Positions 55,780 through 63,702 of a DNA stretch of 64,000 nt are shown here, piece after piece. Position numbers and translations under genes: made by a program. This DNA comes from UBA7378 sp049611805 (GTDB taxonomy: Bacteria > Pseudomonadota > Alphaproteobacteria > RS24). Where the stretch lies: the NCBI GenBank assembly GCA_049611805.1, contig JBMZAX010000002.1, forward strand, positions 62,001-126,000. Direction: 5' to 3'. The number at the start of each line of letters is the position of its first letter. Positions within the stretch are counted from its first letter, which is position 1. The notes beneath the pieces were generated by a model that saw nothing but the letters and a program-made list of their open reading frames with translations, was not told the DNA's origin and searched no databases.

Positions 55780-57210
55780 TCACGCAAGCGGTGCCATTTC
55801 TTCTTCGGACTTTTCTTCCTGCGCCGCTGTGTCGGAGATTTGCCCCAAATGTTGTGGCGCATGTTGTTGCGGATTTTGTGGTGAATTTTGAGGTGCGGGC
55901 AGCGCGGCTTCCATTGCATTTTCCTGCCCGCCCTCCTGCCAGAGCACACCGCCCAACGCGCCCGTGACCGGACATAGGGGCTGCCAGTCATCCAGCCGCA
56001 AGCCGCGCGCCGTCCATCCGGCTTCAAGCGGGGCATGGCGCGCCTTGTCGAGCCAGACACGCGCGCCCGCCTCATTGCCCTCTTCGGTTTCAATATCGGC
56101 CAAGAGCTGACATAAGCGCCGGTCGGGATTTTCCAGATGGGGCTCCAGCAATTTGCGCGCAAAACCATATCGCCGCGCCGAACACGCAACGCGCGCGCGG
56201 AAAATATGCGCCTCGATATGTTTGTCATGCCCGCGCACCATTTGCGCCGCAAGCCGCAACCGGCTGGCGGCGGGCTGGTCGGCATGGGCGGCCAACCAAG
56301 CATCGCCCAGATGCGGATGGGGCTGGCGCGCCCAGGCGTCGCGCAAGGTTTTGCGTGCCTTGCGGTGATTGCCGGCGCGCGCCTGCAATTGTGCTTTAAG
56401 GGCCGTTGCGGGCACCAGATCGGGGGCGGCGGCGCTGGCCTGTTCCGCTTTTTTAAGTGCCTGTCGGCGCGCCTCGGCATCGTCTTCCACCGCCAGCGCC
56501 TGGGCGGCTGCCGCATGGATGACCGCGCGGCGGGCATTTACTTTTTTGCGCCCCGCACCACTGCGCGCCCAACGGCGCAGCCAGTGCTCGGCCGCCTCCC
56601 AATCGCCATTTTGGACAGCGAGTGCCATCAGGCCTTCAAGCGCCCAAGATGCCTTTGCGTCTTGCGCCAAGGCCCGATGCGCCAGCGCCTCGGCTTCCGG
56701 CGGGTTTTGCATGCGCGCCAGATAAAACAGCCCCTCAAGCCCCAGCTTGGACAGTGCCGGATTTTGCGTGTCGCTTGCCATCAGGCGATATTTGCCTTCG
56801 GCGGCGGGGGCATCTCCCGACAGCAAATCGGTTTGCGCGGCGACCAGCAGAGGTAACGGCTCATGCGGCAATTTGCGGCGCGCCAGATCAACACCGGCAC
56901 GCGCGCCTTCGGCATCGCCGCGCGCCAGCGCCATTAATGCCTCGGCCAAGGCTTGCGTGCCCATGCGTTGACGCGCCATGGTGCGGCGGGCGTGCAAGCG
57001 CGCGGGCAGGTGCCAGAAAAATTGCGCCGTCAAAACCATGATTACAAGACCGAATGCCGCCACCAGCAGCGCCCCGACCGCAACCGACAGATCGGTTGCC
57101 ACATCAAACCCCATCAGCGTGACGCGCAGCCGTCCGTCCAGCCCGGCCACCAGCACGGCGAGAATGCTGAGAGCCGCCAGTATAATTAAGGTCAGGATAA
57201 ATTTGCGCAT
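55780..57210 (-). CDS. HemY family TPR protein
   Basis: A 476-residue inner-membrane protein of the HemY_N family encoded in the haem operon. Two N-terminal membrane helices (FILTLIILAALSILAVLVAG and LSVAVGALLVAAFGLVIMVL) are followed by TPR-like helical repeats (residues 110-400). A Gln/Pro-rich, then acidic tail ends in QEEKSEEEMAPLA. No catalytic haem-pathway motif is seen, and its role is considered accessory. It ends the leftward hemC-hemD-mitofilin-hemY unit. Confidence 0.9.
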   Translation of the reverse strand: MRKFILTLIILAALSILAVLVAGLDGRLRVTLMGFDVATDLSVAVGALLVAAFGLVIMVLTAQFFWHLPARLHARRTMARQRMGTQALAEALMALARGDAEGARAGVDLARRKLPHEPLPLLVAAQTDLLSGDAPAAEGKYRLMASDTQNPALSKLGLEGLFYLARMQNPPEAEALAHRALAQDAKASWALEGLMALAVQNGDWEAAEHWLRRWARSGAGRKKVNARRAVIHAAAAQALAVEDDAEARRQALKKAEQASAAAPDLVPATALKAQLQARAGNHRKARKTLRDAWARQPHPHLGDAWLAAHADQPAASRLRLAAQMVRGHDKHIEAHIFRARVACSARRYGFARKLLEPHLENPDRRLCQLLADIETEEGNEAGARVWLDKARHAPLEAGWTARGLRLDDWQPLCPVTGALGGVLWQEGGQENAMEAALPAPQNSPQNPQQHAPQHLGQISDTAAQEEKSEEEMAPLA

Positions 57211-57216
57211 GGGGCT

Positions 57217-58242
57217 CTATTCCCTCTCGCGCGCAGGTGGCGCATTGCCGGCATGGGCGTCTCGAAGGCGCGCCATGACCGGTGAAAGCGTGCGCCATAC
57301 CGCCAGATCGTCGCGCCAGTCGCGCAAGGCCGATGGCGCGTCGGTTTCGCTTGCGAGTATCTCATCGACCAGGCGCAGTGCGGCAGCGGGGCGGTCGGCC
57401 ACCAGCGCGGTGAGAATTTCGTGTCGGGCGTCGGCGACCTGCGCAAGCGCCTGCGGGCGCACCTCAACCAAACCGCCCGCATTGCGCGTCAGCCAAGCCA
57501 AAGCCGGTGGCAGGTTTTGGGGTGAAGTTTGCGGCAAATTTCGGGCGCTTGTCTCATCGCCTTGCGAGTCACCCTCCAGCAGAGCCGAGAGACGCCGTGC
57601 CAGATGGTTGGCATCGTAAAATCCCTGTCCCCCATAGCGGCGCAACAGGCTCATATCTTCGGGCGTGAGCCAGTCCGGATCGACATCGCCCAGCAGCGCC
57701 TGATAGGGGCGGCCCGTGCCGAGTGCGAGCAGCAATGCGGCGCGGCGGCCAAACTGGTCAGCCTCACCGCCGGTGGTGCCGTCACGCAATTGCGCGAGCG
57801 CGGCGGCGAGCTTGCGTTCGGTGTAGCGCAGCTTTTCCTCGGCTGTTTCGAGCTGTTCCTGCAGCTTTGCCGCATCATCTGTTTTATCAAGTGCTGTATC
57901 GGGTGCTGTATCGGGTGCCGCATCGCGTGTGGTGTCGGGTGTGGTGCCCGGCATAGGCGTATCGGTCTGCGTCGCGATTGTGCCGGTAAATATGCTTTGC
58001 GTCCCGCCGCCCAGCACAAAAGCGCTCACCGCCATAATTATAAATACGGCAATCAGCAGAAACCGCCGCCAGTGAAGCGGCATTAACAGCGCCCCCAACA
58101 GGCGCAAACGGTCGACCAAAAACGACCCGGCTTGATGGTCAATCACCGGCGGAATTTTGAAATAGCGGCGTGCGCCGCCACGCATGGTCGCCTCGCCATG
58201 AGCGGCCTTGTCGCCGGTCGAAGTCTCTCCGGAACGTGCCAT
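57217..58242 (-). CDS. mitofilin/Mic60-like membrane protein of the haem operon
   Basis: A 341-residue protein with a cytosolic N-terminus, one membrane helix (RRFLLIAVFIIMAVSAFVLG, about residues 59-78), a low-complexity Thr/Asp/Pro spacer (TPDTTRDAAPDTAPDT), a coiled coil (AAKLQEQLETAEEKLRYTER) and a helical C-terminal domain. Alphaproteobacterial Mic60 homologues, relatives of the mitochondrial crista-junction protein, are commonly found in exactly this place between hemD and hemY. Assignment rests on architecture and context; sequence similarity is low in this family. Confidence 0.78.
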   Translation of the reverse strand: MARSGETSTGDKAAHGEATMRGGARRYFKIPPVIDHQAGSFLVDRLRLLGALLMPLHWRRFLLIAVFIIMAVSAFVLGGGTQSIFTGTIATQTDTPMPGTTPDTTRDAAPDTAPDTALDKTDDAAKLQEQLETAEEKLRYTERKLAAALAQLRDGTTGGEADQFGRRAALLLALGTGRPYQALLGDVDPDWLTPEDMSLLRRYGGQGFYDANHLARRLSALLEGDSQGDETSARNLPQTSPQNLPPALAWLTRNAGGLVEVRPQALAQVADARHEILTALVADRPAAALRLVDEILASETDAPSALRDWRDDLAVWRTLSPVMARLRDAHAGNAPPARERE

Positions 58243-58284
58243 GTCTTTATATTGGTGTGATTTCCCGTTTGGCGCAATTGCCGC

Positions 58285-58989
58285 CTAGCGATCACCGGCC
58301 GCGTCGAGACAGGCATATATATGTGCGTCATCGGGAAATTCTGCCACATGGGCTTGCGCGCCTGCCGCGCGGGCAATATCGCCGACCCCCGCCGACAGGC
58401 AAAAGGCTTTCGGAAGGCTTGCCTCCGGATTTGCGGCCCCCGCCAAGCGATAAAAAATCTCGGCACTGCGCTTTGAATATAACAAGACCCCGTCCAGCGC
58501 TCCGTCCCGCAAGGCCGCCAAAACGTCCGGCGGCAAATTTTTTGCAGCGCGCGCCTCATACAATACGGCACGGGTCGCCGCACATCCCGCCGCTTGCAGC
58601 GCGGCGGCCAAATCGCCCGCCTGATCGCGCCCCGATATATGCAACACCGGCCCTTGCGGGCAGTCGGCGGTAATGGTGCCGGCCAGCGATGCGACATCAC
58701 CATCTGCAATATGCACATTGGAAAAACCGGCCGCGCCAAGCGCCGCCGCCGTTTGCGGGCCGACAGCATAGGCCGGCAAATGCCGCGCGGCGGGTGCGAA
58801 GGGCTGAAATGCCCGCACACCATTGGCGCTGGTAAAAGCAAGCCCTTTCACGTCGGCAAGGTCGGGCGCGGCATCGGGCTTCATCACAATTTCGATAACC
58901 GGCGCGCAAAGAACGCTGTGCCCGCGCGCTTCCAGTTCGGCGGCCAGCGCCTGCGCATCTGCGGCGGGGCGCGTGACGAGAAGGCGCAT
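58285..58989 (-). CDS. hemD: uroporphyrinogen-III synthase
   Basis: Closes and inverts ring D of hydroxymethylbilane. The 234-residue protein shows MRLLVTRPAADAQALAAELEARGH, GLAFTSANGVRAFQ, YAVGPQTAAALGAAGF and LLYSKRSAEIF, the weak but recognisable HemD pattern. The start overlaps the hemC stop (TGATG), so translation is coupled. Confidence 0.92.
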   Translation of the reverse strand: MRLLVTRPAADAQALAAELEARGHSVLCAPVIEIVMKPDAAPDLADVKGLAFTSANGVRAFQPFAPAARHLPAYAVGPQTAAALGAAGFSNVHIADGDVASLAGTITADCPQGPVLHISGRDQAGDLAAALQAAGCAATRAVLYEARAAKNLPPDVLAALRDGALDGVLLYSKRSAEIFYRLAGAANPEASLPKAFCLSAGVGDIARAAGAQAHVAEFPDDAHIYACLDAAGDR

Positions 58990-59939
58990 CAGGCCGTCAC
59001 CAGATGCGGCGCGCGTGCGCGCAAATTATCGGCAAGCTGTGCGCCCGCGGCATAAGCCGCATCAAGGTCGGCCGGGTCGAACCGGCATGTGTCTTCGACA
59101 AATTCCGTGCCGTTTTCGGCCAGCAAGCGTCCGTGCAAAAGAGCGGTCCGGGGATTTGCGCTGTCAAGAATTGCCAGTGCCGCAATCGGTGTGCGGCACG
59201 AGCCGTCCAACCCGGCGAGAAAACTGCGCTCCGCGGTGACGCATGCGCGTGTGTCGGCATCATCCAAAACCGCAAGTTGAGCGATGAGGGCAGCGTCATC
59301 TGCGCGACATTGAACCGCCAATGCGCCCTGTCCGGCGGCGGGCACCATAATATCGGGTGGCAGTGTCTGCCAGTCGGGGGCGGCATAGCCCATGCGGTTG
59401 AGGCCGGCCATTGCCAGCACGGTGGCGGCCACCGCATCGGGCGACAATTTGGCAAGCCGCGTGCCGATATTGCCGCGCAATGGCACAATGTCGAGGTCGG
59501 GGCGCGCCTGCAAAATCTGCGCCTTGCGCCGCAATGAGGCGGTGCCGACGCGCGCGCCTTCGGGCAGATCGGCAAGCGTGGCCGGTATCGGGCCGTCGGG
59601 TGATGGCATAATGAGAATGTCGCGCGGGTCTTCGCGGGTCGGAATGGCCGCGCTGTGCAGGCCCGGCGCTTCGGCTGTCGGCAGGTCTTTCAGGCTGTGC
59701 ACGGCGAGGTCGATCGAGCCGTCGCGCAAGCCCGCATTCAGCTCATCCGTGAACAGCCCCTTGCCGCCAATTTCGGCCAATGTGCGATCCAGAATCTCAT
59801 CGCCCCTGGTGGAAATTTTTTTAACCGTAATGGCATCGGCCGGCAGGCCGACCGCGCTTTGCAGCGCGGCGACAATCTGCTCGGTTTGGGCCAAAGCAAG
59901 CGGCGATGCGCGGGTGCCGATGGTGATTTGCCGGGTCAT
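58989..59939 (-). CDS. hemC: porphobilinogen deaminase (hydroxymethylbilane synthase)
   Basis: Polymerises four porphobilinogens. The 316-residue protein has ITIGTRASPLALAQTEQIV, DLAVHSLKDLPT (catalytic Asp85) and GTASLRRKAQIL. ERSFLAGLDGSCRTPIAAL supplies Cys248, the dipyrromethane cofactor attachment site. It begins the leftward haem operon; tsaD starts divergently 137 bp away. The shared gap holds TATATA boxes suitable for both promoters. Confidence 0.97.
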   Translation of the reverse strand: MTRQITIGTRASPLALAQTEQIVAALQSAVGLPADAITVKKISTRGDEILDRTLAEIGGKGLFTDELNAGLRDGSIDLAVHSLKDLPTAEAPGLHSAAIPTREDPRDILIMPSPDGPIPATLADLPEGARVGTASLRRKAQILQARPDLDIVPLRGNIGTRLAKLSPDAVAATVLAMAGLNRMGYAAPDWQTLPPDIMVPAAGQGALAVQCRADDAALIAQLAVLDDADTRACVTAERSFLAGLDGSCRTPIAALAILDSANPRTALLHGRLLAENGTEFVEDTCRFDPADLDAAYAAGAQLADNLRARAPHLVTA

Positions 59940-60075
59940 GCGATGGGCTCCTGAGACGCCGCCAAAGGCTTGGGCAAACCGATATTGCCTGGCCGACAGC
60001 TTGGCGCCTATATATAAAGCCAGTTATGCCCGATGACCAGTATGTTGCACCATGCGGGCAAACAAGGAGAAATAA

Positions 60076-61158
60076 TTGTCGGCAACACCGATTACCGTTC
60101 TGGGCCTTGAGACCAGTTGCGACGAGACCGCCGCCGCCATTGTGCGCCTGACGCCGGATGACACCCAAACGGGCGGTGTGTGCGGCGACATCATGTCGAA
60201 TGTGGTGCTGAGCCAGATAGACCTGCACGCGCCCTATGGCGGCGTGGTGCCGGAACTGGCCGCGCGCGCGCATATCGACCATCTCGACCGGCTGGTGGCC
60301 GACGCGCTGACCGAAGCCGGATGCACGCTGGAAGATATGGACGCCATTGCCGCCACCGCCGGGCCGGGGCTGATTGGCGGCGTGCTGATCGGCCTGACAA
60401 CGGGCAAGGCGCTTTCGCTGGCAAGCGGCACGCCGTTTTACGGCATTAACCATTTGGAAGGCCATGCGCTGACCGCGCGGCTGACCCATAATGTCGCTTT
60501 TCCCTATCTGCTATTGCTGGTTTCCGGCGGGCATTGCCAGCTTTGCCGGGTCGACGGTGTTGGGGATTACACGCTTCTCGGCACCACGCGCGACGACGCC
60601 GTTGGCGAGGCGTTTGACAAGGCGGCAAAACTCTTGGGGCTTGGCTATCCGGGCGGGCCCGAAATCGAGGCACGCGCCGCGCACGGCGATGCGCACCGCT
60701 TCGCGCTGCCGCGCCCGCTCATCGGGCAGGATGACAGCGGGTGCGATTTTTCATTTTCCGGATTGAAAACCGCCTTGCGCCAGCGCGCCATTGACCTGCA
60801 ACCGATAAGCGAAACCGATATTTGCGACCTTGCCGCAGGGTTTCAGGCCGCGATTGCCGATTGTTTGGTCGATCGCTGTCGCGTTGCCATAAGGGAATTT
60901 AACCCATCCGCCGACAATGCCGGTCGCCTTGTTGTGGCCGGCGGGGTGGCCGCCAATCAGTTTTTGCGCCAAGCCCTTGATGGGGTTGCCCGCGATGCGG
61001 GCTTTGGCCTGACCGTGCCGCCGCCTGCGCTGTGCACCGATAATGGTGCCATGATTGCCTGGGCCGGTGCCGAACGTCTGCACGCCGGAAGCGCGCCCGA
61101 TAAAGCACTTGAAGCGCCCGCCCGTGCGCGCTGGCCGCTTTCGGAAAACCCGTTTTAA
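60076..61158 (+). CDS. tsaD: tRNA N6-adenosine threonylcarbamoyltransferase TsaD
   Basis: With TsaB and TsaE it transfers threonylcarbamoyl to A37, the precursor of the ms2t6A made by MtaB (6401). The 360-residue protein has VLGLETSCDETAAAIV, GGVVPELAARAHI, INHLEGHALTARL (metal-binding His pair), LLLVSGGHCQL and FDKAAKLLGLGYPGGP. VAGGVAANQFLRQAL and CTDNGAMIAWAG follow. The start is TTG at 60076, with AAGGAG 9 bases upstream; no ATG precedes the domain. Confidence 0.97.
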   Translation: MSATPITVLGLETSCDETAAAIVRLTPDDTQTGGVCGDIMSNVVLSQIDLHAPYGGVVPELAARAHIDHLDRLVADALTEAGCTLEDMDAIAATAGPGLIGGVLIGLTTGKALSLASGTPFYGINHLEGHALTARLTHNVAFPYLLLLVSGGHCQLCRVDGVGDYTLLGTTRDDAVGEAFDKAAKLLGLGYPGGPEIEARAAHGDAHRFALPRPLIGQDDSGCDFSFSGLKTALRQRAIDLQPISETDICDLAAGFQAAIADCLVDRCRVAIREFNPSADNAGRLVVAGGVAANQFLRQALDGVARDAGFGLTVPPPALCTDNGAMIAWAGAERLHAGSAPDKALEAPARARWPLSENPF

Positions 61159-61178
61159 TCAGCTCAAAATTTTCCCAC

Positions 61179-61212
61179 AAAAAAGCACCGATGGGGGAGG
61201 GTCCATCGGTGC
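61179..61212 (-). terminator. strong intrinsic terminator with CCCUCCC loop
   Basis: On the minus strand a perfect 10-bp stem GCACCGATGG / CCATCGGTGC (61212-61203 and 61194-61185) has the 8-nt loop ACCCTCCC and is followed directly by TTTTTT. There is no T-run for the plus strand, so it serves the leftward small transcript and not tsaD. Confidence 0.92.
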
Positions 61213-61307
61213 CAATTTGGCCAGGAGGGTGGCCGGGGGGTGCGAAGGGAGGGAACGCACCCAAAAACTCAGTCTTCTGTCATCCAACGTCTTGGGAGGA
61301 GCCCGTT
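61185..61307 (-). ncRNA. candidate anti-Shine-Dalgarno small RNA (3' part of the small-ORF transcript)
   Basis: Directly after the small ORF, the minus strand reads CTCCTCCCAAG (61302-61292), unpaired or weakly paired. Three hairpins follow: GGGTGCG-TTCCCTCCCTT-CGCACCC (61262-61238), GGCCA-CCCTCC-TGGCC (61234-61219), and the terminator stem with loop ACCCTCCC (61212-61185). Every loop carries CCCUCC, able to pair with AGGAGG-type ribosome-binding sites. The pattern recalls alphaproteobacterial CUCCUCCC-type sRNAs (CcsR and cuckoo RNAs). Whether it is processed into separate sRNAs is inference. Confidence 0.65.
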
Positions 61308-61428
61308 AGATAATGGAAAGGCCTGCAACCGTCTGGGTTACGAGGACCAGACCATAAAGAGCAAGAAGACCTGAGACCAAAGCCGGACCGTCAACGGTGC
61401 GACCGATCTGTTTGAAAAGCTTGCTCAT
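61306..61428 (-). CDS. 40-residue hydrophobic small protein
   Basis: ATG at 61428 opens a 40-codon frame: MSKLFKQIGRTVDGPALVSG, then LLALYGLVLVTQTVAGLSII and TAA. A short basic N-terminus is followed by one long hydrophobic stretch (residues 15-40), as in small single-pass membrane proteins. I do not recognise the family. A good promoter lies 50-80 bp upstream and a structured 3' region with a terminator follows. The ribosome-binding site (GAGAG, 8-12 bases upstream) is weak. In Rhodobacter a small-protein mRNA gives rise to CUCCUCCC sRNAs in a comparable layout. Confidence 0.65.
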   Translation of the reverse strand: MSKLFKQIGRTVDGPALVSGLLALYGLVLVTQTVAGLSII

Positions 61429-61478
61429 AATAAATCTCTCATCTCGTTGCGCAGGGACTTCATCGCCCCTACAAAAGG

Positions 61479-61507
61479 AATATAGGGTATCCGCAAATAA
61501 AAAACAA
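61479..61507 (-). promoter_or_regulatory. sigma-70 promoter of the small-ORF/anti-SD RNA unit
   Basis: On the minus strand TTGTTT (61507-61502), exactly 17 bp, then TATATT (61484-61479). Transcription would begin near 61472, leaving a leader of about 44 nt before the small ORF. The region is AT-rich, unlike most of the window. Confidence 0.7.
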
Positions 61508-61768
61508 TAAATATTTTAAATTTTATTCAATATTTTTTATTAAATCTTTGTGACGCGGCGTTAAATCCGCGAAAACGCCCCAAAACCCGTGTTTTCTGTC
61601 AGTTTCTGCACCGTTATCACAACAACCGCCGGTGCATTTTGTCGGACTGAACCGCCCAACACAGCCTTAAACGGCAGATCCGGGGAATATCCGTCAGGAT
61701 TTATGCAAAAATAAAAGAAATTGAAGAAAAATCAGGCCGAAAAATAAGGCAGGTAGGGAGAGATTTTG
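61508..61768. other. AT-rich intergenic stretch upstream of the small transcript
   Basis: No gene seen. It is AT-rich (for example around 61500-61550 and 61700-61745) and holds a 5-bp hairpin CGCGG / CCGCG (61554-61558, 61567-61571). It may carry the 3' end of the tetR transcript and regulatory sites for the promoter at 61479-61507. Confidence 0.5.
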
Positions 61769-62422
61769 TCAGACGGCCTGCTCAAGCTCGGTTTCCGGCG
61801 GCACCTCGGTTGGCGGCAAAGCCTCCTGGTCGGCCGGATTGGTCAGCCCCCGCACCAGCAAGGTCAGCACAAAACACAATTCGCGCTCCAATTCCTCAAG
61901 CGTCTGGTTGGTAAATAGCTGTGTGTAGCGATATTTCAGCGTCGCCGAATGCACGGCAATGGTGGCGTGGGTGATATTGTCCAGCACAAACTCGCCGGTT
62001 TGTGCGCCATCGCGCAAAATGCGCTGAAATATGCGGCGTTCGCGGCGCAGGCTCTCGATCTGAAATTGCGGGCGCTCCTGCACGACAACTTGCGCCAATT
62101 CAAGCACGCGCGGCTCATTTTCCAGCAAATGAAACGTGTGGCGCATGTCGGCGAACACAACTTCTTCAAGACGCTGGCGCGAACTGCGATACGGGCATTC
62201 CAGCACGGCTTCCATGCGCTCAACCGCCTGCAAAGCCTCGCGGCGCGCGATTTCGGCGGCAATATCAATTTTTCCTTTGAAAAACCGGTAAATATTGCCC
62301 GGTGACATGGCGCAATCGCCCGCAAGCTCGGCTATTGTGGTTTTCGGATAACCATAATGCAGAAACCGTTCGACAGCAGCATCGATGATTTTTTCCCGTA
62401 TTTTTTCCAGCTCGCTCATCAC
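61769..62422 (-). CDS. TetR family transcriptional regulator
   Basis: A 217-residue regulator. N-terminal HTH: REKIIDAAVERFLHYGYPKTTIAELAGDCAMSPGNIYRFFKGK, with recognition helix SPGNIYRFF. The C-terminal ligand domain ends in a Pro/Glu-rich tail (ALPPTEVPPETELEQAV). It is divergent from gpsA across a 146-bp gap with an AT-rich imperfect palindrome, so it may control itself and possibly gpsA. Its position between tsaD and gpsA, which are often adjacent in alphaproteobacteria, suggests insertion of the tetR-small-RNA segment. Confidence 0.9.
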   Translation of the reverse strand: MMSELEKIREKIIDAAVERFLHYGYPKTTIAELAGDCAMSPGNIYRFFKGKIDIAAEIARREALQAVERMEAVLECPYRSSRQRLEEVVFADMRHTFHLLENEPRVLELAQVVVQERPQFQIESLRRERRIFQRILRDGAQTGEFVLDNITHATIAVHSATLKYRYTQLFTNQTLEELERELCFVLTLLVRGLTNPADQEALPPTEVPPETELEQAV

Positions 62423-62443
62423 ACCAGTATATTAAGAAATTAT

Positions 62444-62463
62444 GAATAATCAATAAAATATTC
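62444..62463. promoter_or_regulatory. AT-rich imperfect palindrome, candidate TetR operator
   Basis: GAATA (62444-62448) and TATTC (62459-62463) flank an AT-only core, 22 bp upstream of the tetR start and about 105 bp before gpsA. Spacing and position fit an autoregulatory TetR site, but AT-rich palindromes also occur by chance. Confidence 0.4.
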
Positions 62464-62568
62464 ACTGACGCGCTCAGCAGTCGCAAATCAGGAACTTGCA
62501 CTGGCTGGCCGACTGGGCTAGCAAGGTGGCGGCTGATTTGGTGTTTCCCGTACAAGCGAGCAGAGAAC

Positions 62569-63579
62569 ATGTCGGAAAAAACGGAAGCTGGCAAAAAAAT
62601 AGGCGTAGCCGGTGGTGGCGCGTGGGGCACGGCGCTGGCTTGTGTTGCCGCGCGCGGGCATGCGGAGCCCGTACCGATATATGTGCATGAGCCGAAAACC
62701 GCCGAGAATATTAATCAGCGGCGCGAAAATGTGGATTTTCTGCCCGGCCAAACCCTGCCCGACAATTTGCAGGGCTCAAACGAGATGCGCGTTCTGGCCG
62801 ATTGTGACTGCGTGCTGATGGTTGCACCGGCGCAATTTGCCCGCAATGTCATTGCCGGACTGGCCGAAATTTTGCCGACCCACGCCACGCTGGTGCTGTG
62901 CTCCAAGGGCGTCGAGCGCGGCACGCTTAAATTCATATCGCAACTGGCCGGCGAATATCTGCCCGAAAGCCGCCTTGCCGTATTGTCGGGGCCAAGCTTT
63001 GCAAAAGACGTGGCCGCCGGCCTGCCGACGGCGGTAACGCTGGCCGCAACAGACCCGGCGCGCGGGGCCGAACTGTGCCGAATGCTGGAACGGCCCAGAT
63101 TTCGCCCCTATCTGTCGGACGATATATTGGGCGCGGAAATTGGCGGTGCGGTCAAAAACGTGCTGGCCATTGCCTGTGGCATTGTCGCCGGCAAAAAGCT
63201 CGGCGAGAGCGCGCGCGCCGCACTGACATCGCGCGGCTTTGCCGAAATGCAACGCCTCGGTCTGGCACTCGGCGCCAAAGCAGAAACATTGGCCGGCCTG
63301 TCGGGGCTGGGCGATCTTGTGCTGACATGCGCCAGCGCCACATCGCGCAATTTTTCACTGGGTCAGGCGCTGGGCGAAGGCGGGCGCGCCGAAGACATAT
63401 TAAGCCAACGCCTGTCGGTCAGCGAGGGGGCAACCAGTGCCGAAGCCGTTTGCGCGCTTGCCGCGCGCGCCCAAGTCGACATGCCGATTTGTGCGGCGGT
63501 TGATGATATTCTGGCCGGACGACACGATGTCGACACGGCCATTCAAAACCTCATGTCGCGCCCGCTGGCGCGCGAATAG
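62569..63579 (+). CDS. gpsA: glycerol-3-phosphate dehydrogenase [NAD(P)+]
   Basis: Makes sn-glycerol-3-phosphate from dihydroxyacetone phosphate for phospholipids. The 336-residue protein has the Rossmann loop GVAGGGAWGTALA, LVLCSKGVERGT, VLSGPSFAKDVAAGLPTAV and GGAVKNVLAIACGIVAGKKLG (catalytic Lys). LGDLVLTCASATSRNFSLG completes the set. Standard length. Confidence 0.97.
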   Translation: MSEKTEAGKKIGVAGGGAWGTALACVAARGHAEPVPIYVHEPKTAENINQRRENVDFLPGQTLPDNLQGSNEMRVLADCDCVLMVAPAQFARNVIAGLAEILPTHATLVLCSKGVERGTLKFISQLAGEYLPESRLAVLSGPSFAKDVAAGLPTAVTLAATDPARGAELCRMLERPRFRPYLSDDILGAEIGGAVKNVLAIACGIVAGKKLGESARAALTSRGFAEMQRLGLALGAKAETLAGLSGLGDLVLTCASATSRNFSLGQALGEGGRAEDILSQRLSVSEGATSAEAVCALAARAQVDMPICAAVDDILAGRHDVDTAIQNLMSRPLARE

Positions 63580-63702
63580 GCCTGTTATTGGCCCTTCGCT
63601 TCGGGGCGCATTTCAAAAAATTCGGCCGATTGTGACCATATTGCCTGATTGAGCGCGGCGCGCGGCTCTGCTAGCTTGGCTCAGGTAGCGTTGGAGAGTG
63701 TC

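Noticed and set aside
61185..61262. Reading the hairpins on the plus strand as a downstream region of tsaD with exposed GGAGGG loops
   Set aside because: The T-run and the promoter both point to the minus strand; no start codons follow the GGAGGG loops on the plus strand.
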